Positions 11,656 to 22,031 of a stretch of 64,000 bases of DNA are shown piece by piece; within the stretch, counting starts at the first letter, position 1, and each line of letters starts with the position of its first letter. Position numbers and translations under genes: made by a program. Origin of the DNA: Rallus limicola. Taxonomy: Eukaryota > Chordata > Aves > Gruiformes > Rallidae. A model generated the notes under the pieces. It did not search any database and was not told the origin of the DNA. It saw only the letters and a list, made by a program, of their open reading frames with translations. The stretch is taken from assembly GCA_022605955.1 (NCBI GenBank), contig JAKCOZ010000011.1:5957990-6021989 (forward strand), read 5' to 3'.

Positions 11656-13124
11656 CTCTATTGTTGCTTTAAATTCCTCGATGTACTTGAAGACACAAAT
11701 AGGTTTTGGGTATGTGTCAAGATGACTGCATTTCCTCAGAGAGCTTGGATCATGAGTTGGCTGGCCTCAGACTCTAACAAGATCTATCTCTGTCTACAGT
11801 TCCCTTACCAGGACCAACAGCAAAGCTGCCAAAGAATTAAAAGAGAAGATCTTGTAGGATAACAGTAGATCAACCACTAATCCATATGTCTGGAAACATA
11901 GCTAAAAGTAGATGGCACTTCCTAAATTTTTCAGCAGCAGTTTTGTCCTAGAGGAACCAATTCAGAGGAAGGGCCTGATATTTACTAATTCATCTACTTG
12001 TTCAGAAGATGGAATAAGGTTCATGTCAATTCTTTTTTAAGGTTCTGGGAATAACTACTGTATTAAATGTGCCCATATTTATTAGAATAAATTCCTTAAC
12101 TCAAAATATGCCCACAAACAGATCCCAAAGAAGTGCTTGAAGACAAGCTGTCTCCAATCTGTTCCTCAGAAGCAAGGAACACAAAAGGCACAATTTCAAA
12201 ATCACTCTTACCTGTGCCCTAGCTAGTCTCATAAATACCCAAGAGATCTTGACCCTGTGACCCCAGCTAGAAATCTTCTGGTGACCATGGCACATGCAGA
12301 CTTCCCACAAGTATCCTGGAAACAAAATGTCTCAGTACTAGGAAGACAAACAGGACTCTTCCAAATCTCTTCCTCTGAAACAAACAAAAAACCAAAACAA
12401 GCCACACCAGAGATCTGTGGCCTTCATATTTACCTTCCCCACTGATAAGACAGAAAGATTTTCTGAAAATCAGGGAAACCTTCAGCTGGTAAAGGAAAAG
12501 GTTTCATAGGCTAATGGAAGTGTGCTAACTCATAGTCACAGGTATCATTTTCTTGAGTTCTGCTTCTTAAAGACCTATTTGATCAGAGAGATTAAGGAAA
12601 TTAAGAACCCACTGCTGTTTCCCTCTATTGAACTATTCCATTGACTAGCTCACTGTTAAAAAGATGCTTTGGTTTTAGTACTGTCTTACTTCATTTTCCA
12701 ATCAGTATCTGTCATGTGTGTGGAATTCAATGCTCCTAAAATCAAGAGATTTCGTTGATATAGTCACTGGAATCCAGACAGCAACTCCATTGACCACATG
12801 TAGGTTCAATGTTACAGTGATACGTCTACTCTGCACAAACTAAAACTGGAGTTTAGACTTCTACAGTACATGAATCAAATGGTGACTTTGATCACTTTTC
12901 CTGTGAGATTACAGACCTTAACTTACCATGTTAACAGTGACCAAGGAACTTTCAATATTTTATTTCATATGGTACACAGTGAGATATTAAAAGTAACTAT
13001 TTATGATTTGGAATTATTCCTATCACTGTTTTCACAATACTAATCTATCCCACAAACCAGGTGGGAATATATAGATTAAAACGCAGATGGTTCATATGAG
13101 TCCACATACCAAATGATCAAGATA
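11656..13124. other. Unassigned non-coding DNA
   Basis: No supported gene or element. The open frames are under 75 codons with no domain. Confidence 0.5.
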
Positions 13125-13264
13125 CCCCCTCCCTGGAGGTGTTCAAGGCTGGGTTGGATGGGGTATTGAGAAGCCTGGTCTAGCGAGAGGTGTTCGTGCC
13201 CATGTCAGGGGGCTTGGAACTAGATCATCTTTAAGGTCCCTTCCAACCCAAACCATTCTATGAT
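13125..13264 (+). mobile_element. CR1 LINE 3' end
   Basis: Plus-strand CR1 tail: CCCTCCCTGGAGGTGTTCAA, then CTAGATCATCTTTAAGGTCC, then CCAACCCAAACCATTCTATG. About 140 bp. The 3' end is well preserved, so it may be one of the younger copies. Confidence 0.95.
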
Positions 13265-13547
13265 AAGATCTATTACTGTCCCTACCGTTACCTTTTATTC
13301 AAAATGGTCTGATTAGCTATACTTTGAGCTACTATATTTGACTAAATAAAGAAATAAACACTAAAAGTCAAAACCTAAAAGTATGGTTAAAACATCAAGT
13401 GCCTCAAGGATATTTCAAATAACATGACTTGCTGTTAGACACTACTAGCTGCAGAACATTTGGGGAACATAAGGGGAGGGGGCTTGCTTGGTTTTGGAAT
13501 TTACCTGCTGGCTTCCTGAGGTGACCGCTTCCCTGCTTCATATGAGA

Positions 13548-13904
13548 TGAGTAGTGATGAGTGCTCCTTCTGAAAAAGAAGTTTTGCTTGATTTTTTTGA
13601 AAAACCTAATGCACAGCACTCTGTGCCCGGGCTAGACTGGGCTCAGGGAACTTGGCATAATTTGCCGAGTGTGGTTGACCAAGTGAGCTCTTCACAAAAG
13701 GATACAGAAATAAAGTCAGGGAAGGGAAAATCAATTGTTTGTGCTGTTCTTGGTGTTTGGCTGCCCCTGTAGCAGCCAGGCTATGCTGCGGAGCTGCAGA
13801 ATTTCAAAACGATTGAATTCCTTCAAAAATACTTGGTCCCTCCAGAGGCAATTAATGGAATTAATAAAGGAATTTACAGAAGAAAAGGAGCAGGTAAAAC
13901 CTGG
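13548..13904 (+). pseudogene. Possible ERV-derived coding remnant, part 1
   Basis: A plus-strand frame runs from about 13548 to 13904 with one in-frame TAG at 13770-13772. Its composition looks protein-like on both sides of the stop, unlike the neighbouring A/T-rich DNA. I do not recognise a domain. Because a retroviral gag-like frame follows on the same strand after a short CR1 tail, it may be a more upstream part of the same provirus, but this rests on position only. Unrelated host sequence is the alternative. Confidence 0.35.
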
Positions 13905-13973
13905 TGGGTTTGACTCAGGGTTGGACTCGATCTCTTGAGGTCCCTTCTAACCCCTACAATTCTGTGATTCTGT
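13905..13973 (+). mobile_element. CR1 LINE 3' tail, very short
   Basis: Plus-strand CR1 tail of about 60-70 bp: GGTTGGACTCGATCTCTTGA, GTCCCTTCTAACCCC, then ATTCTGTGATTCTGT. The 5' boundary is uncertain by about 10-15 bp. It sits between two stretches of coding-like remnant, so it probably inserted into them. Confidence 0.88.
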
Positions 13974-13982
13974 AATTTGCAA

Positions 13983-14456
13983 ACTGAGCAGGTCCTTGAG
14001 AAAGTTTACTGCGAGGAAATCTCCCCAAGATCAGAGATTGCCTACACCTCTGACGATATGTGGGCAGTGAAGGAGAGAGTAGAAAAATGAGAACCACCCG
14101 CACTGCAACCCTTGGTTAAGACTGAATATATTTATAAGGACGAACAAGACCATTTCCCCTATGTTAAAACCAAGGAGGTCCCCTATACCACCTCAGAGTT
14201 GGCAAAACTAACAAAGGAATTTAGCTGGACCACCAAGGAGACAGAAACAGAGTATGTGTGGAGGGTATCGTTACCTGGGGGAGACCAGAATTTAAGTGAA
14301 AAGGAGGCAGAGGGCCTTCTTTGGAGGTATTGGGGACCAGGAGTTCCAGTTACTGGAAATCACTATGCCCCTTGGCCTTTAACTCAGCAGGCAGCTTATT
14401 GGAGTGAAGGCTGGATTTATGTCAGACAGCACATCAAAAATTATGGAGGGCTAACA
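13983..14456 (+). pseudogene. Endogenous retrovirus gag (capsid-like) remnant
   Basis: An open frame of about 115 codons (about 14112-14456) looks like the N-terminal capsid part of gag from an avian ERV. It has a PYTTSELAKL segment, then an acidic EYVWRVSL stretch, a WGPGVPV segment and a PWPLTQQAAYWSEG segment. Capsid assembles the virion core. The frame can be followed upstream past a TGA at 14088 to about 14043, where a frame change is needed. Downstream it is cut by a CR1 that begins near 14457, so its apparent stop belongs to the CR1. No protease, polymerase or paired LTRs are seen. Assignment to an avian ERV comes from memory of similar bird proteins and needs a search. It is dead. Confidence 0.65.
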
Positions 14457-14738
14457 GAATGATTAGAGGACTTGAACATCTTCCATATGAGGAAAGGCTG
14501 AGAGATCTGGAGCTGTTTAGCCTAGAGAAGACTGAGAGGGGATCTCATCAACAGATATAAACACCTGAAGGGTGGATGTCTAGAGGAAGAGGGCAGACTC
14601 TTCTCAGTGGTGCCCAGGGACAGGACAAGCGGCAATGTGCACAAGCTAGAACACAGGAAGTTGCATCTTCACATGAGAAAAAACGCCCTCATTTTTAGGG
14701 TGGCAGAGCGCTGGAACAGGCTGCTCAGAGAGGCTTTA
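14457..14738 (+). mobile_element. CR1 LINE, internal ORF2 C-terminal piece
   Basis: Plus-strand CR1 piece covering the end of ORF2: a MIRGLEHLPYEERLRDLELF segment, then in shifted frames relics of the block ending near CTGGAACAGGCTGCTCAGAGAGG. Frames are broken. It is truncated on both sides: the 5' end joins the gag remnant and the 3' UTR is missing, which is unusual because CR1 copies normally keep their 3' ends. A later deletion or rearrangement probably removed the tail. Confidence 0.92.
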
Positions 14739-14760
14739 AGGATGTTTAGCTTTAAGGATG
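14733..14760. repeat. 12-bp direct repeat at a CR1 break
   Basis: GCTTTAAGGATG occurs at 14733-14744 and again at 14749-14760, separated by 4 bp. It lies exactly where the CR1 piece loses similarity, so it may be a repair or slippage scar at the breakpoint. Confidence 0.85.
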
Positions 14761-14895
14761 CTGAAAAACAGATATACAGCCCAGAGGAAAAGATTTGTTT
14801 GTGGTCAGTTCAGCCTTGAGGTGGCTGAACAGACTATTCAGTAACAGCCAATACTGCTAGGAGGACCTGCTGTAAGGTAATCAAACTGGTTTTAG

Positions 14896-15075
14896 AAGAG
14901 ACCTAACCTCCATGGGATGGCTCAGAGACCCTCTGTGTGGAAATGGTATGATGCTCAATTAGACCATCACTGCGACACTTTCAGGGTATCAGAGGGAGTC
15001 ACACAGGTAATAACAGTTGAAGAGGAGATGAACCCAGATAGGAAAACACAGGAGCCATGCTGGTCCATGGGTTAA
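14896..15075 (+). pseudogene. Unrecognised 59-codon open frame, possibly ERV-derived
   Basis: A plus-strand frame is open from after a TAG (14893) to a TAA at 15073-15075. It has mixed, protein-like composition (a WKWYDAQLDHHCDTF segment, then an acidic stretch). I recognise no domain. The position between a gag remnant and a Cys-rich open frame on the same strand makes a retroviral origin possible, not shown. Confidence 0.25.
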
Positions 15076-15336
15076 GCAACTTTTGTTTTACTTGTGATGT
15101 GTTTTTGCTGTGCTATTGTTCATGCCCTGTGTTCCTTGCTTCTTACAACCGATTCAGCATGTTGTAACTAATATGCCATTCAACAGCTACTACTTCACCT
15201 GATGGTGTCAAACACATGCATGTGGTTTGGAAAGCTGAATACCCAATTATTGAAATTGTATAAAATGATAGAGTTATTTTCTAAGCTTTTCTGAACTACT
15301 ATCTTTTCTCAAAACCACCATGGATCCTAAGGATCC

Positions 15337-15663
15337 TTGAGCCATGAGTGGTTTAACAGACTCATTGTGGAACCTTTGTCACAGAGATTTTCTACAGCTA
15401 TGGGCCCCAAACTGTTGAAACATTCTGCCCGCAGCAGTTGTATGATCAATGCATTAAGAGAAGGACCAGAGCTACATGGACTAGGTACAAGTGAAGGCCT
15501 ATCCCTCATTGGGGTGAACGCGGAGTCATGCCAAAATTTCACTGGGTGCTGTGACCCTGAACAAGAAGATAAAAGAACTTGCTCAAAAAAAGACTGTTCT
15601 ACTGCACACCGCCAGACCATGAAAGACTTGGATCCCCAGGACACCTTGGACCCATGGTGGTGA
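15337..15663 (+). pseudogene. Unrecognised 108-codon open frame, Cys-rich C-terminal part
   Basis: The plus-strand open frame ends at TGA 15661-15663. Its second half is rich in cysteine, with an NFTG glycosylation-type site followed by closely spaced Cys residues. I cannot assign a family. It follows an ERV gag remnant by about 0.9 kb and could be a remnant of a 3' retroviral region, or chance. There is no signal peptide or membrane segment within it. Confidence 0.25.
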
Positions 15664-15746
15664 CTATCCTTGCAACTCTATCTCGACTGCTTGCTTAATT
15701 TCTACCTTTTCATTCCATTCTGTCCTATCACTGCTATTTTCCCTTT

Positions 15747-15952
15747 ATTTCTGTGGTAGATCACTGTCACAGGTTGCCTAGAGAGGTAATGGAGGCAGTG
15801 AATATTTCCATCCCTGGAGATATTCAAGGTCAGGCTTGATGAGGATCTGAGCTACCTGATCTAGTGAAGATGTCCCTGCTTACTGCAGGGGGGTTGGACT
15901 AGATGACTTCTAAAAGTCCCTCCCAACCTAACACATACTATGATTCTATGAT
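15747..15952 (+). mobile_element. CR1 LINE 3' end
   Basis: Plus-strand CR1 tail: CACTGTCACAGGTTGCCTAG, then CCATCCCTGGAGATATTCAA, TTGGACTAGATGACTTC, CTCCCAACC, ending ATGATTCTATGAT. About 200 bp. Its start overlaps in element coordinates with the end of the piece at 14457-14738, so the two are more likely separate insertions than one split element. Confidence 0.95.
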
Positions 15953-18818
15953 TTAGGATCCATGAAATCTCAGTGCAATTTTGGATGAAGTAAAATAATG
16001 TTTTAAATTACCAGTTAAAGCTTTCATAAATAAGAAAAAAAAAATCTATATTACATATTATGCTTCTGGTAAATAATGCTGATTATGCTGGTTTTAAGAT
16101 GGTAATAATTCTAACAAATTCTTCCGATGCTTCCTGTGTCTTCCAAATACAGTCCTCCTATATTTTATGTCCCCTTCCGCAATTGCATCAGCTACTCTAA
16201 ACATTGACAGTATTCCTTAAGTATGCCACCTAAAATACAACTGATCTAAGTGCTTGTAACCTAAGATGGGTGACTTTCTACAACTAGAAAAAACCACCAT
16301 GTCTGAAAATGTGCCAACTCGTGTTTTAAACTTTAATCCAAACATATGTATAAGTCAAGTGAAATTTTTTAATGTATTAACTTGTTGTGGTCATTCCTAG
16401 ATTCCTTCTTATGCTGAGAAAATATGAGAGAATATAATAGAGAGAATATATAAAATACATAATATATACTTGCCCAAAGGATTTCATAGAGAAAATGTAG
16501 AATTACAGACATTGTCATTAGACAAACTGTTAACAATATAATTTAATAAAATTTATATAGGGGAAGAGAAAAAAAAAATCTCAGTGATCTTTAGTAATTA
16601 CTGTTGTGGTTTCTCATACTTAACGTGAGGGAAGCAAGCATGAACTCCAAATATCACAAAGACCTTTACAACTAGGAAAAAGAAATTAGGTTAGATGAGG
16701 ATACAAAGGAACCGTTTTGCTCCTCTCTTTCCTTTCACCCAGCCTGTCCACTCCAAAGGCTTGAATCTCTTAACTACTGCTTCATTAGCTTCTCTGCAGA
16801 GATTCAGGGTGTTCAGAGTATCTGGGAGGCTTTCATGTGCTAGAATTGAAAAACTTCATATGAGAAACCAACACGTCCTAGCAAAGTAAGACTTTGCATA
16901 AAATACTGTGTCATTTTAAGTTTATAACTTATAAGCACCTTGTTCCCATGCCTGGCACTGCAAAAAGTTGTAAAAGAGCTACCCTAAAACGTTGACCAAA
17001 GCTGAAAAGAACAGATATTCAATATAGAGTGTAAATGTCTATAATCACTTCACCAGAGGAAACACACTGACAACCCACAGGCCTGAGTTCTGGTGGAGCA
17101 CTGGGGAGGAACAGACACCACTATAAAAGCTTCACAGCAAAGAAGATTCAGGGGAGATGTTAAAGTTCTTGTGAAACCTCCCTATAATTCCCCGGTGAAG
17201 AACACACTAAGTGTACCCTGAAAACCATTTGTGTGCACTTGGTCCTTACTCATCACAGGAAGCTCCCTCTATCCTGTTCAGCTTTCTGAAGGATCCTAAG
17301 GTTACACCAAATGTTTGCTTCACTTTGCAATGTAACATTTGCAAAGGAAAACCCACATGGAGTCACATCTGTTCATTTGCAGAATGAGTTTTAAGAAGAT
17401 TTGTAGGGAATGGTATAATAACTAGGCTGAAGAGAACAGCATCTATGACGCACTCTCAGGAAATGCAGAAGAAAATTTGTAGTTTGGAAAGGGAAATAAA
17501 TGCCATTAGGAAGCCCTCTGTATCCCAGCCAGAGCTACAGGCTGCAATCCTGTCACCCAAAATACCCCCTTGCAGTGCTGGGCATCATTCTCAGAAGTCA
17601 ATTAATGAGCCAGCAGTCCCTGCATTACCTCTGATGATGAACCTTTTCAAATATCAACTTCTGGGTAAAGCAAACCCCATCTTTTTCTTTTGTTTCCTCT
17701 CCCTTTCAGATGTCAACCCTACCCTATTCCTTTTCCACCTTAAACAGCATTCAGAAATTAAACCATTTTCACCAGCATCTAGTCCACAGTAACCAATCGC
17801 ATGGCATATGGTTAAAAAAAAAAAGAAATACCACTAGAAATGCTCGAAACCTTTTTATGGTCATTAAAGGGTTTACATCCAGGGACAGGACGAAGAGCAG
17901 ACTTTTCTTTACTACATTTAAATTCTTTCATTTCAAAACACTTAAGAGCAACCAGTCATACATACAGGAATCAGAATGAAACTGCTATCATATATCAAGA
18001 TATTGAAACAGTAAATGACTAGATGCCTACTAATGATTTTGTCCTATGATGTCTTATATTCTGCGGGAAAGAAAAAAATAATCACTACAAATATGAGCAA
18101 AGCTCTTTGAAGATATTTAATAAGCATATTCTACTTAGAGATTAAGTTCCTATTGACTTAAATTACTTAAATTACTATTTACTTAATATGAGGTTGCTGA
18201 GAGACAACTGCTTTGTATGTGAAAGAAAAAAAAAATAGCACATCATTATTAAGAAGTTTGAAAAAGCCTTATGAAAGGATTTTTGAAATGCTTCAAAACC
18301 AAGACTTTATACTTTGTCTTATGACCTGGTCTAGAGAATTCATTGTTGGCCATTAACACCACCGACACAGAGCCTGAGAATGTTGAGTATTCATGCCATA
18401 CGAGGACAAGCCAGAGGTCATGCATCCAAAACGTATGCAAGATTGTAGTGCAACTACAGGTAGCTCCAACCCACTGCCCATTTTGCATACCCTGCCTGCT
18501 TCCCCTGCCTTCTGGACATAGCCAGCCCAAAGAAACCCACATCCTAAGCCGCAGGTTGGCAGGCACCTGGCCTAACTCTTCACACAGGATGAAAAAGTGC
18601 TTTAAATTTACCAATGTCAGGTGGACATCCTCAAAATTTGTATAGTGTTTTTAAATAACAAACTTACAACATCCTTCCTGACCTTTCCTCCAACAAAGGT
18701 AATGCAAAAAAATTATTGGCTCTTTCCCTAACCCTTACCATCACATTTACAAAAGGGGAACTATCAGGGTGGGTAAAGCACAAATTTTACCTACTCTTCT
18801 TCAGCATAGCTTTTACAG
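15953..18818. other. Unassigned non-coding DNA
   Basis: No supported gene. The open frame at 17445-17792 begins with a charged, helix-like stretch and its first half is followed by a possible 5' splice match (CTGG|GTAAAG near 17665), but no good upstream splice site keeps it open. 18330-18610 is somewhat G/C-richer and open on both strands. I recognise neither. A/T-rich GAGAGAATATA repeats lie near 16427-16455. Confidence 0.45.
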
Positions 18819-19520
18819 AGTCACAGAACATTAGCAGTTGGAAGGGACCTCGAAAGACCATCAAGTTCAACACCCCCTGCCAGAGCACGATCACCCAGAC
18901 TAAATCACACAGGAATGCATCCAGGTGGAGTTTGAATGTCTCCAGAGAAGGAGACTCCACAATCTCTCTGGGCAGCCTGTCCCAGTGCTCCGTCATTCTC
19001 ACAGTGAAAAAGTTCCTTCTTACATTCACATGGAACTTCCTCTGCTCCAGCTTGCACCCATTGCCCCTTGTTATATCACTGGCCATCCCTGAGAAAAGCC
19101 TGGCTCCATCCTCCTTTACATATTTATAAGGTCACACCTCAGTCTCCTCCAAGCTAAAGAGGCCCAGCTCCCTCAGCCTTTCCTCATACAGGTGTTTCAC
19201 TCCTTTCATCATCCTGGTGGCCCTGCACCAGACTCTTTCAAGGAGTTCTATGTCCTTCTTGAACTGAGGGGCCCAGAATTGAACACACTATTCCAGGTGT
19301 GGTCTCACCAGGGCAGAGTAGAGGGGGAGAAGGACCTGTCTTGACCTACTAATCACCCCCTTTCTAATACACTCCAGGATGTCATTGGCCTTCTTAGCCA
19401 CAAGGGCACATTGCTGGCTCATGGTCATCCTGCTGTCCCCCAAGACCCCCAAGTCCTTCTCAACTATGCTGCTCTCCAACAGGCCAGTCCCCAAACTATA
19501 CTGGTATCTGGGGTAAGCTT
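18819..19520 (-). mobile_element. CR1 LINE, 5'-truncated copy of about 0.7 kb
   Basis: Minus-strand CR1. The 3' end is at 18819 (AGTCACAGAAC, then GGAAGGGACCTCGAAAGACC). It covers the 3' UTR and the C-terminal third of ORF2 after the catalytic core. A minus frame shows [29 protein letters not shown] and [13 protein letters not shown] segments (19288-19557), and a second shows the FFTVRMTEHWDRLPRE block (18787-19086). Two frames are needed, so it is broken, but the segments are well preserved. The large plus-strand open frame 18716-19129 is its antisense. Confidence 0.96.
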
Positions 19521-20212
19521 TAATGAAGACAAATGACCACTGCATGTGACCTCTCAAAACACTATGAGGTCTTAGGACTCAATGACACTCATCTTTTTCT
19601 TCTCTTCATGCAACCTTGCTCACATAGCAAGGGGAGTAGACGGCTTTCAGCATGCACACATATTAAGAGCAAAAAGATATTTAAAAGAGGCAATATCAAT
19701 GAAATCTTCTCACAAACTTTCATCCATCAGTATACCATCAGGAGCTCTAATGAAGGATTATGACACCTTACTGGAAAAATGACACATTATCTTCTGGAAA
19801 GTTAAAAATGCCTGCTACTAAATTGGCTGATTTTTAACCCTTCTTTAACAGAATTTACTGGCTTGCTGCTGACAAGATACTAAAAAAAAATAAAATCACT
19901 GATATAAAAACACCTCCTCATACTCTCCTTCAGACTATAACACACAGGTAAATATATAGGAAGAAATCTGCTTTTAATTGGCTTGACTGAAGACCTTTTG
20001 CACATAAAGTATATATTAGTTACTACAAAGGCTATAAACAGAAGTTGCTAAAAATCATTTTCATGGTGGCAAATATATAATATTTTGTTAACTGTCTTGC
20101 AAAAACAAAACACAGCAAAGTGTTACTCTGTTACACAGTCAAAGAAGCAGATTCAAAAAACATTCAGGAAATCAAAAAGAGGTTGAACTTTATTTTACTG
20201 AAGACATTTAGG
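19521..20212. other. Unassigned A/T-rich DNA
   Basis: I see no gene, RNA or mobile element here. Confidence 0.5.
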
Positions 20213-20272
20213 GTCAGAGAGCAAATAATTTAACAAAAACAAGTCAGAGAGCAAATAATTTAATAAAAACAA
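20213..20272. repeat. Two-copy tandem duplication, 30-bp unit
   Basis: Two adjacent 30-bp units begin GTCAGAGAGCAAATAATTTA at 20213 and 20243. They differ at one base (C at 20234, T at 20264), so the duplication is fairly recent. Confidence 0.95.
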
Positions 20273-20846
20273 TTAAATGCATTGAATCGTTTCACGTTAT
20301 GTATAGCTTTTTTACTTGGCCCACACAGACCCTTCATTTTTATATTTTTCTTCAGAGAAGCTATAAAAACTTCGAAGAATCGAACTTCTGCTTGGCAGAA
20401 GTAGATGCTATAGATAATCTCTCTTGCTTCCTCTCTAATTTTTAAAATATTAAGCTGGGACAACCTCTAAAATGAAGCTTTTGGAATACATTGAGCTTCA
20501 AAATCTTACTAGCAATTACAAATTGTTGTACAAGTAAATTTTAACAGTTGCGCTTTAAAAAAAAAAAGCCACAAACAAACCCAACACTATTAATGTTATA
20601 AATGTTTTAGCTAAATCTAAATAATGATAAACTGGCATTGTTTCTTTAAAATAATAATATATATACTCCTGTTGATGGGGGAATGAATAAAACTGATTAG
20701 AGAGGTGGTTTTTTTAATTATTACTATTATTGAGTTGACTGAATTTTCCAGTCTTCCTTTCAACAAAGCTGTTTGCTCAGCTTCCTGATGCATGCATTTG
20801 CAAGTGTACTGATGGTTATATACAATACCACATAAGCTCTATTTCA
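20273..20846. other. Unassigned A/T-rich DNA
   Basis: Non-coding. It holds an A run near 20558 and ATAATAATATATATA low-complexity sequence near 20650. Confidence 0.5.
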
Positions 20847-20934
20847 CATTTATGATATGTAGTATCTGTTATAACATGTACTATATATATAGCATACATA
20901 TACATATCATTTATGATATATAGCACCTGTTAAT
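20847..20934. repeat. Imperfect A/T-rich direct repeat beside a CR1 end
   Basis: CATTTATGATATGTAG at 20847 recurs as CATTTATGATATATAG at 20908, with similar sequence after each (CTGTTA). A TATA-rich patch lies between them. The second unit abuts the CR1 3' end at 20934. Confidence 0.7.
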
Positions 20935-21396
20935 CATAGAATCATAGAATAGTTTCAGTTGGAAAAGACTTTCAAGATCGAGTCCAACCATCTATCCAGC
21001 CCTACTAGGTCCGACACTAGACCATGTCACCAAGTACAACATCTACTCTTTTTTAACACCTCCAGGGATGGTGACTCAATCACCTCCATGGGCAGCCTGT
21101 TCCAATATCTAACAACCTTTTCAGTAAAGAAATTTTTCCTAATACTTCCCCTGATGCAACTTCATACTGTTTCCCTTTGTCCTGTCACTAGCTACCAAGG
21201 AGAAGAGACCAACCCCCACTGCACTGCAACCACCTTTTAGGTAGCTGTAGAGAGCAATGAGGTCTCCCCTCAGTCTCCTTTTCTTCAGACTAAATAATCC
21301 CAGGTCCTTCAGCTGCTGCTAATAAGATTTGCCTTCTAAACCCTTTATCAGCTTTGTAGTCCTTCTCTGGACACTCTCAAGCATCTCAATGCCTAT
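20935..21396 (-). mobile_element. CR1 LINE, 5'-truncated copy of about 0.46 kb
   Basis: Minus-strand CR1 with the ATTCTATG-type end as ATCATAGAATCATAGAAT, then TTTCAGTTGGAAAAGAC. It carries the subfamily-type stretch ACTAGACCATGTCACCAAGT, also found in the nested copy near 29.5 kb. It covers the 3' UTR and ORF2 C-terminus and stops near ATCTCAATGCC. Confidence 0.95.
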
Positions 21397-21831
21397 TAAT
21401 CTCTCTTTACATACTTTAGTCACAGTGAGCCAGTTAATATATTTATATTATAATGAGTAAAAGAAACATTACCTGGAAATATACAGATAAGTTTCATTGG
21501 TCCAAGCTCAGCAAGAAATCTCTCTGCAATCACATATAATTCATATGTGGGAAAGGTTGTCAACACAAAATAGCTGAAGAAGATTTTGTAGCTGTTCTTT
21601 TCTAGTCATCCTCTGTTTGCAGCTTCCCTCAAGTAAATCCTGCTCTTGCTACCAGGCTTTGCGGTACAGAAGTGTCTGATCACTATTTAATCTGTTTTCA
21701 TAGATGTAACCTCAAAGGTACTGATTTTTAACTTAGTTAAGAAGTGTGCAGGAGCATATGAAGGAACTGATTAACATAGGTGACGTTTCTTTAAAAAAAA
21801 TGCTGATGGATAATTTAATGTGGATTAATCA
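21397..21831. other. Unassigned A/T-rich DNA
   Basis: Nothing recognisable between two CR1 copies in opposite orientation. Confidence 0.5.
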
Positions 21832-22031
21832 GTGAGAGTTGGGCTTGTTCAGCCTGGAGACGAGAAGGCTCCAGGGACATCTAATTACAGCCTACCAATA
21901 CTTAAAGGGGTCCTATGGGAAAGTGGGAGAGGGGCTGTTCATCAAGGAGTGTAATTATAGGACGAGTGGTAATGGCTTCAAGCTGAAAGAGGGTGAGTTT
22001 AGATTCTTCACTATGAAGGTGGCGAGGCACC
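21832..22031 (+). mobile_element. CR1 LINE, internal piece without 3' UTR
   Basis: Plus-strand CR1 segment: TTGGGCTTGTTCAGCCTGGA, CTTAAAGGGGTCCTATGGGA and TTCTTCACTATGAAGGTGGC. It covers the ORF2 C-terminal region with a small internal deletion just before the TTCTTCACTATG block, and stops at GAGGCAC. The 3' tail is missing. The open frame 21839-22096 follows it partly. Confidence 0.93.

Noticed and set aside
17445..17665. Coiled-coil-like exon ending at GTAAAG
   Set aside because: The frame has stops directly upstream and the only upstream splice match (near 17381) does not keep it open; I know no matching protein.
18716..19129. 137-codon plus-strand open frame as a host gene
   Set aside because: From 18819 on it is the antisense of a CR1 3' region; the real coding sense is on the minus strand.
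20935..20955. CATAGAAT units as a CRISPR array or satellite
   Set aside because: The 8-bp units are the known 3' terminal repeat of CR1, present in one to three copies at element ends.
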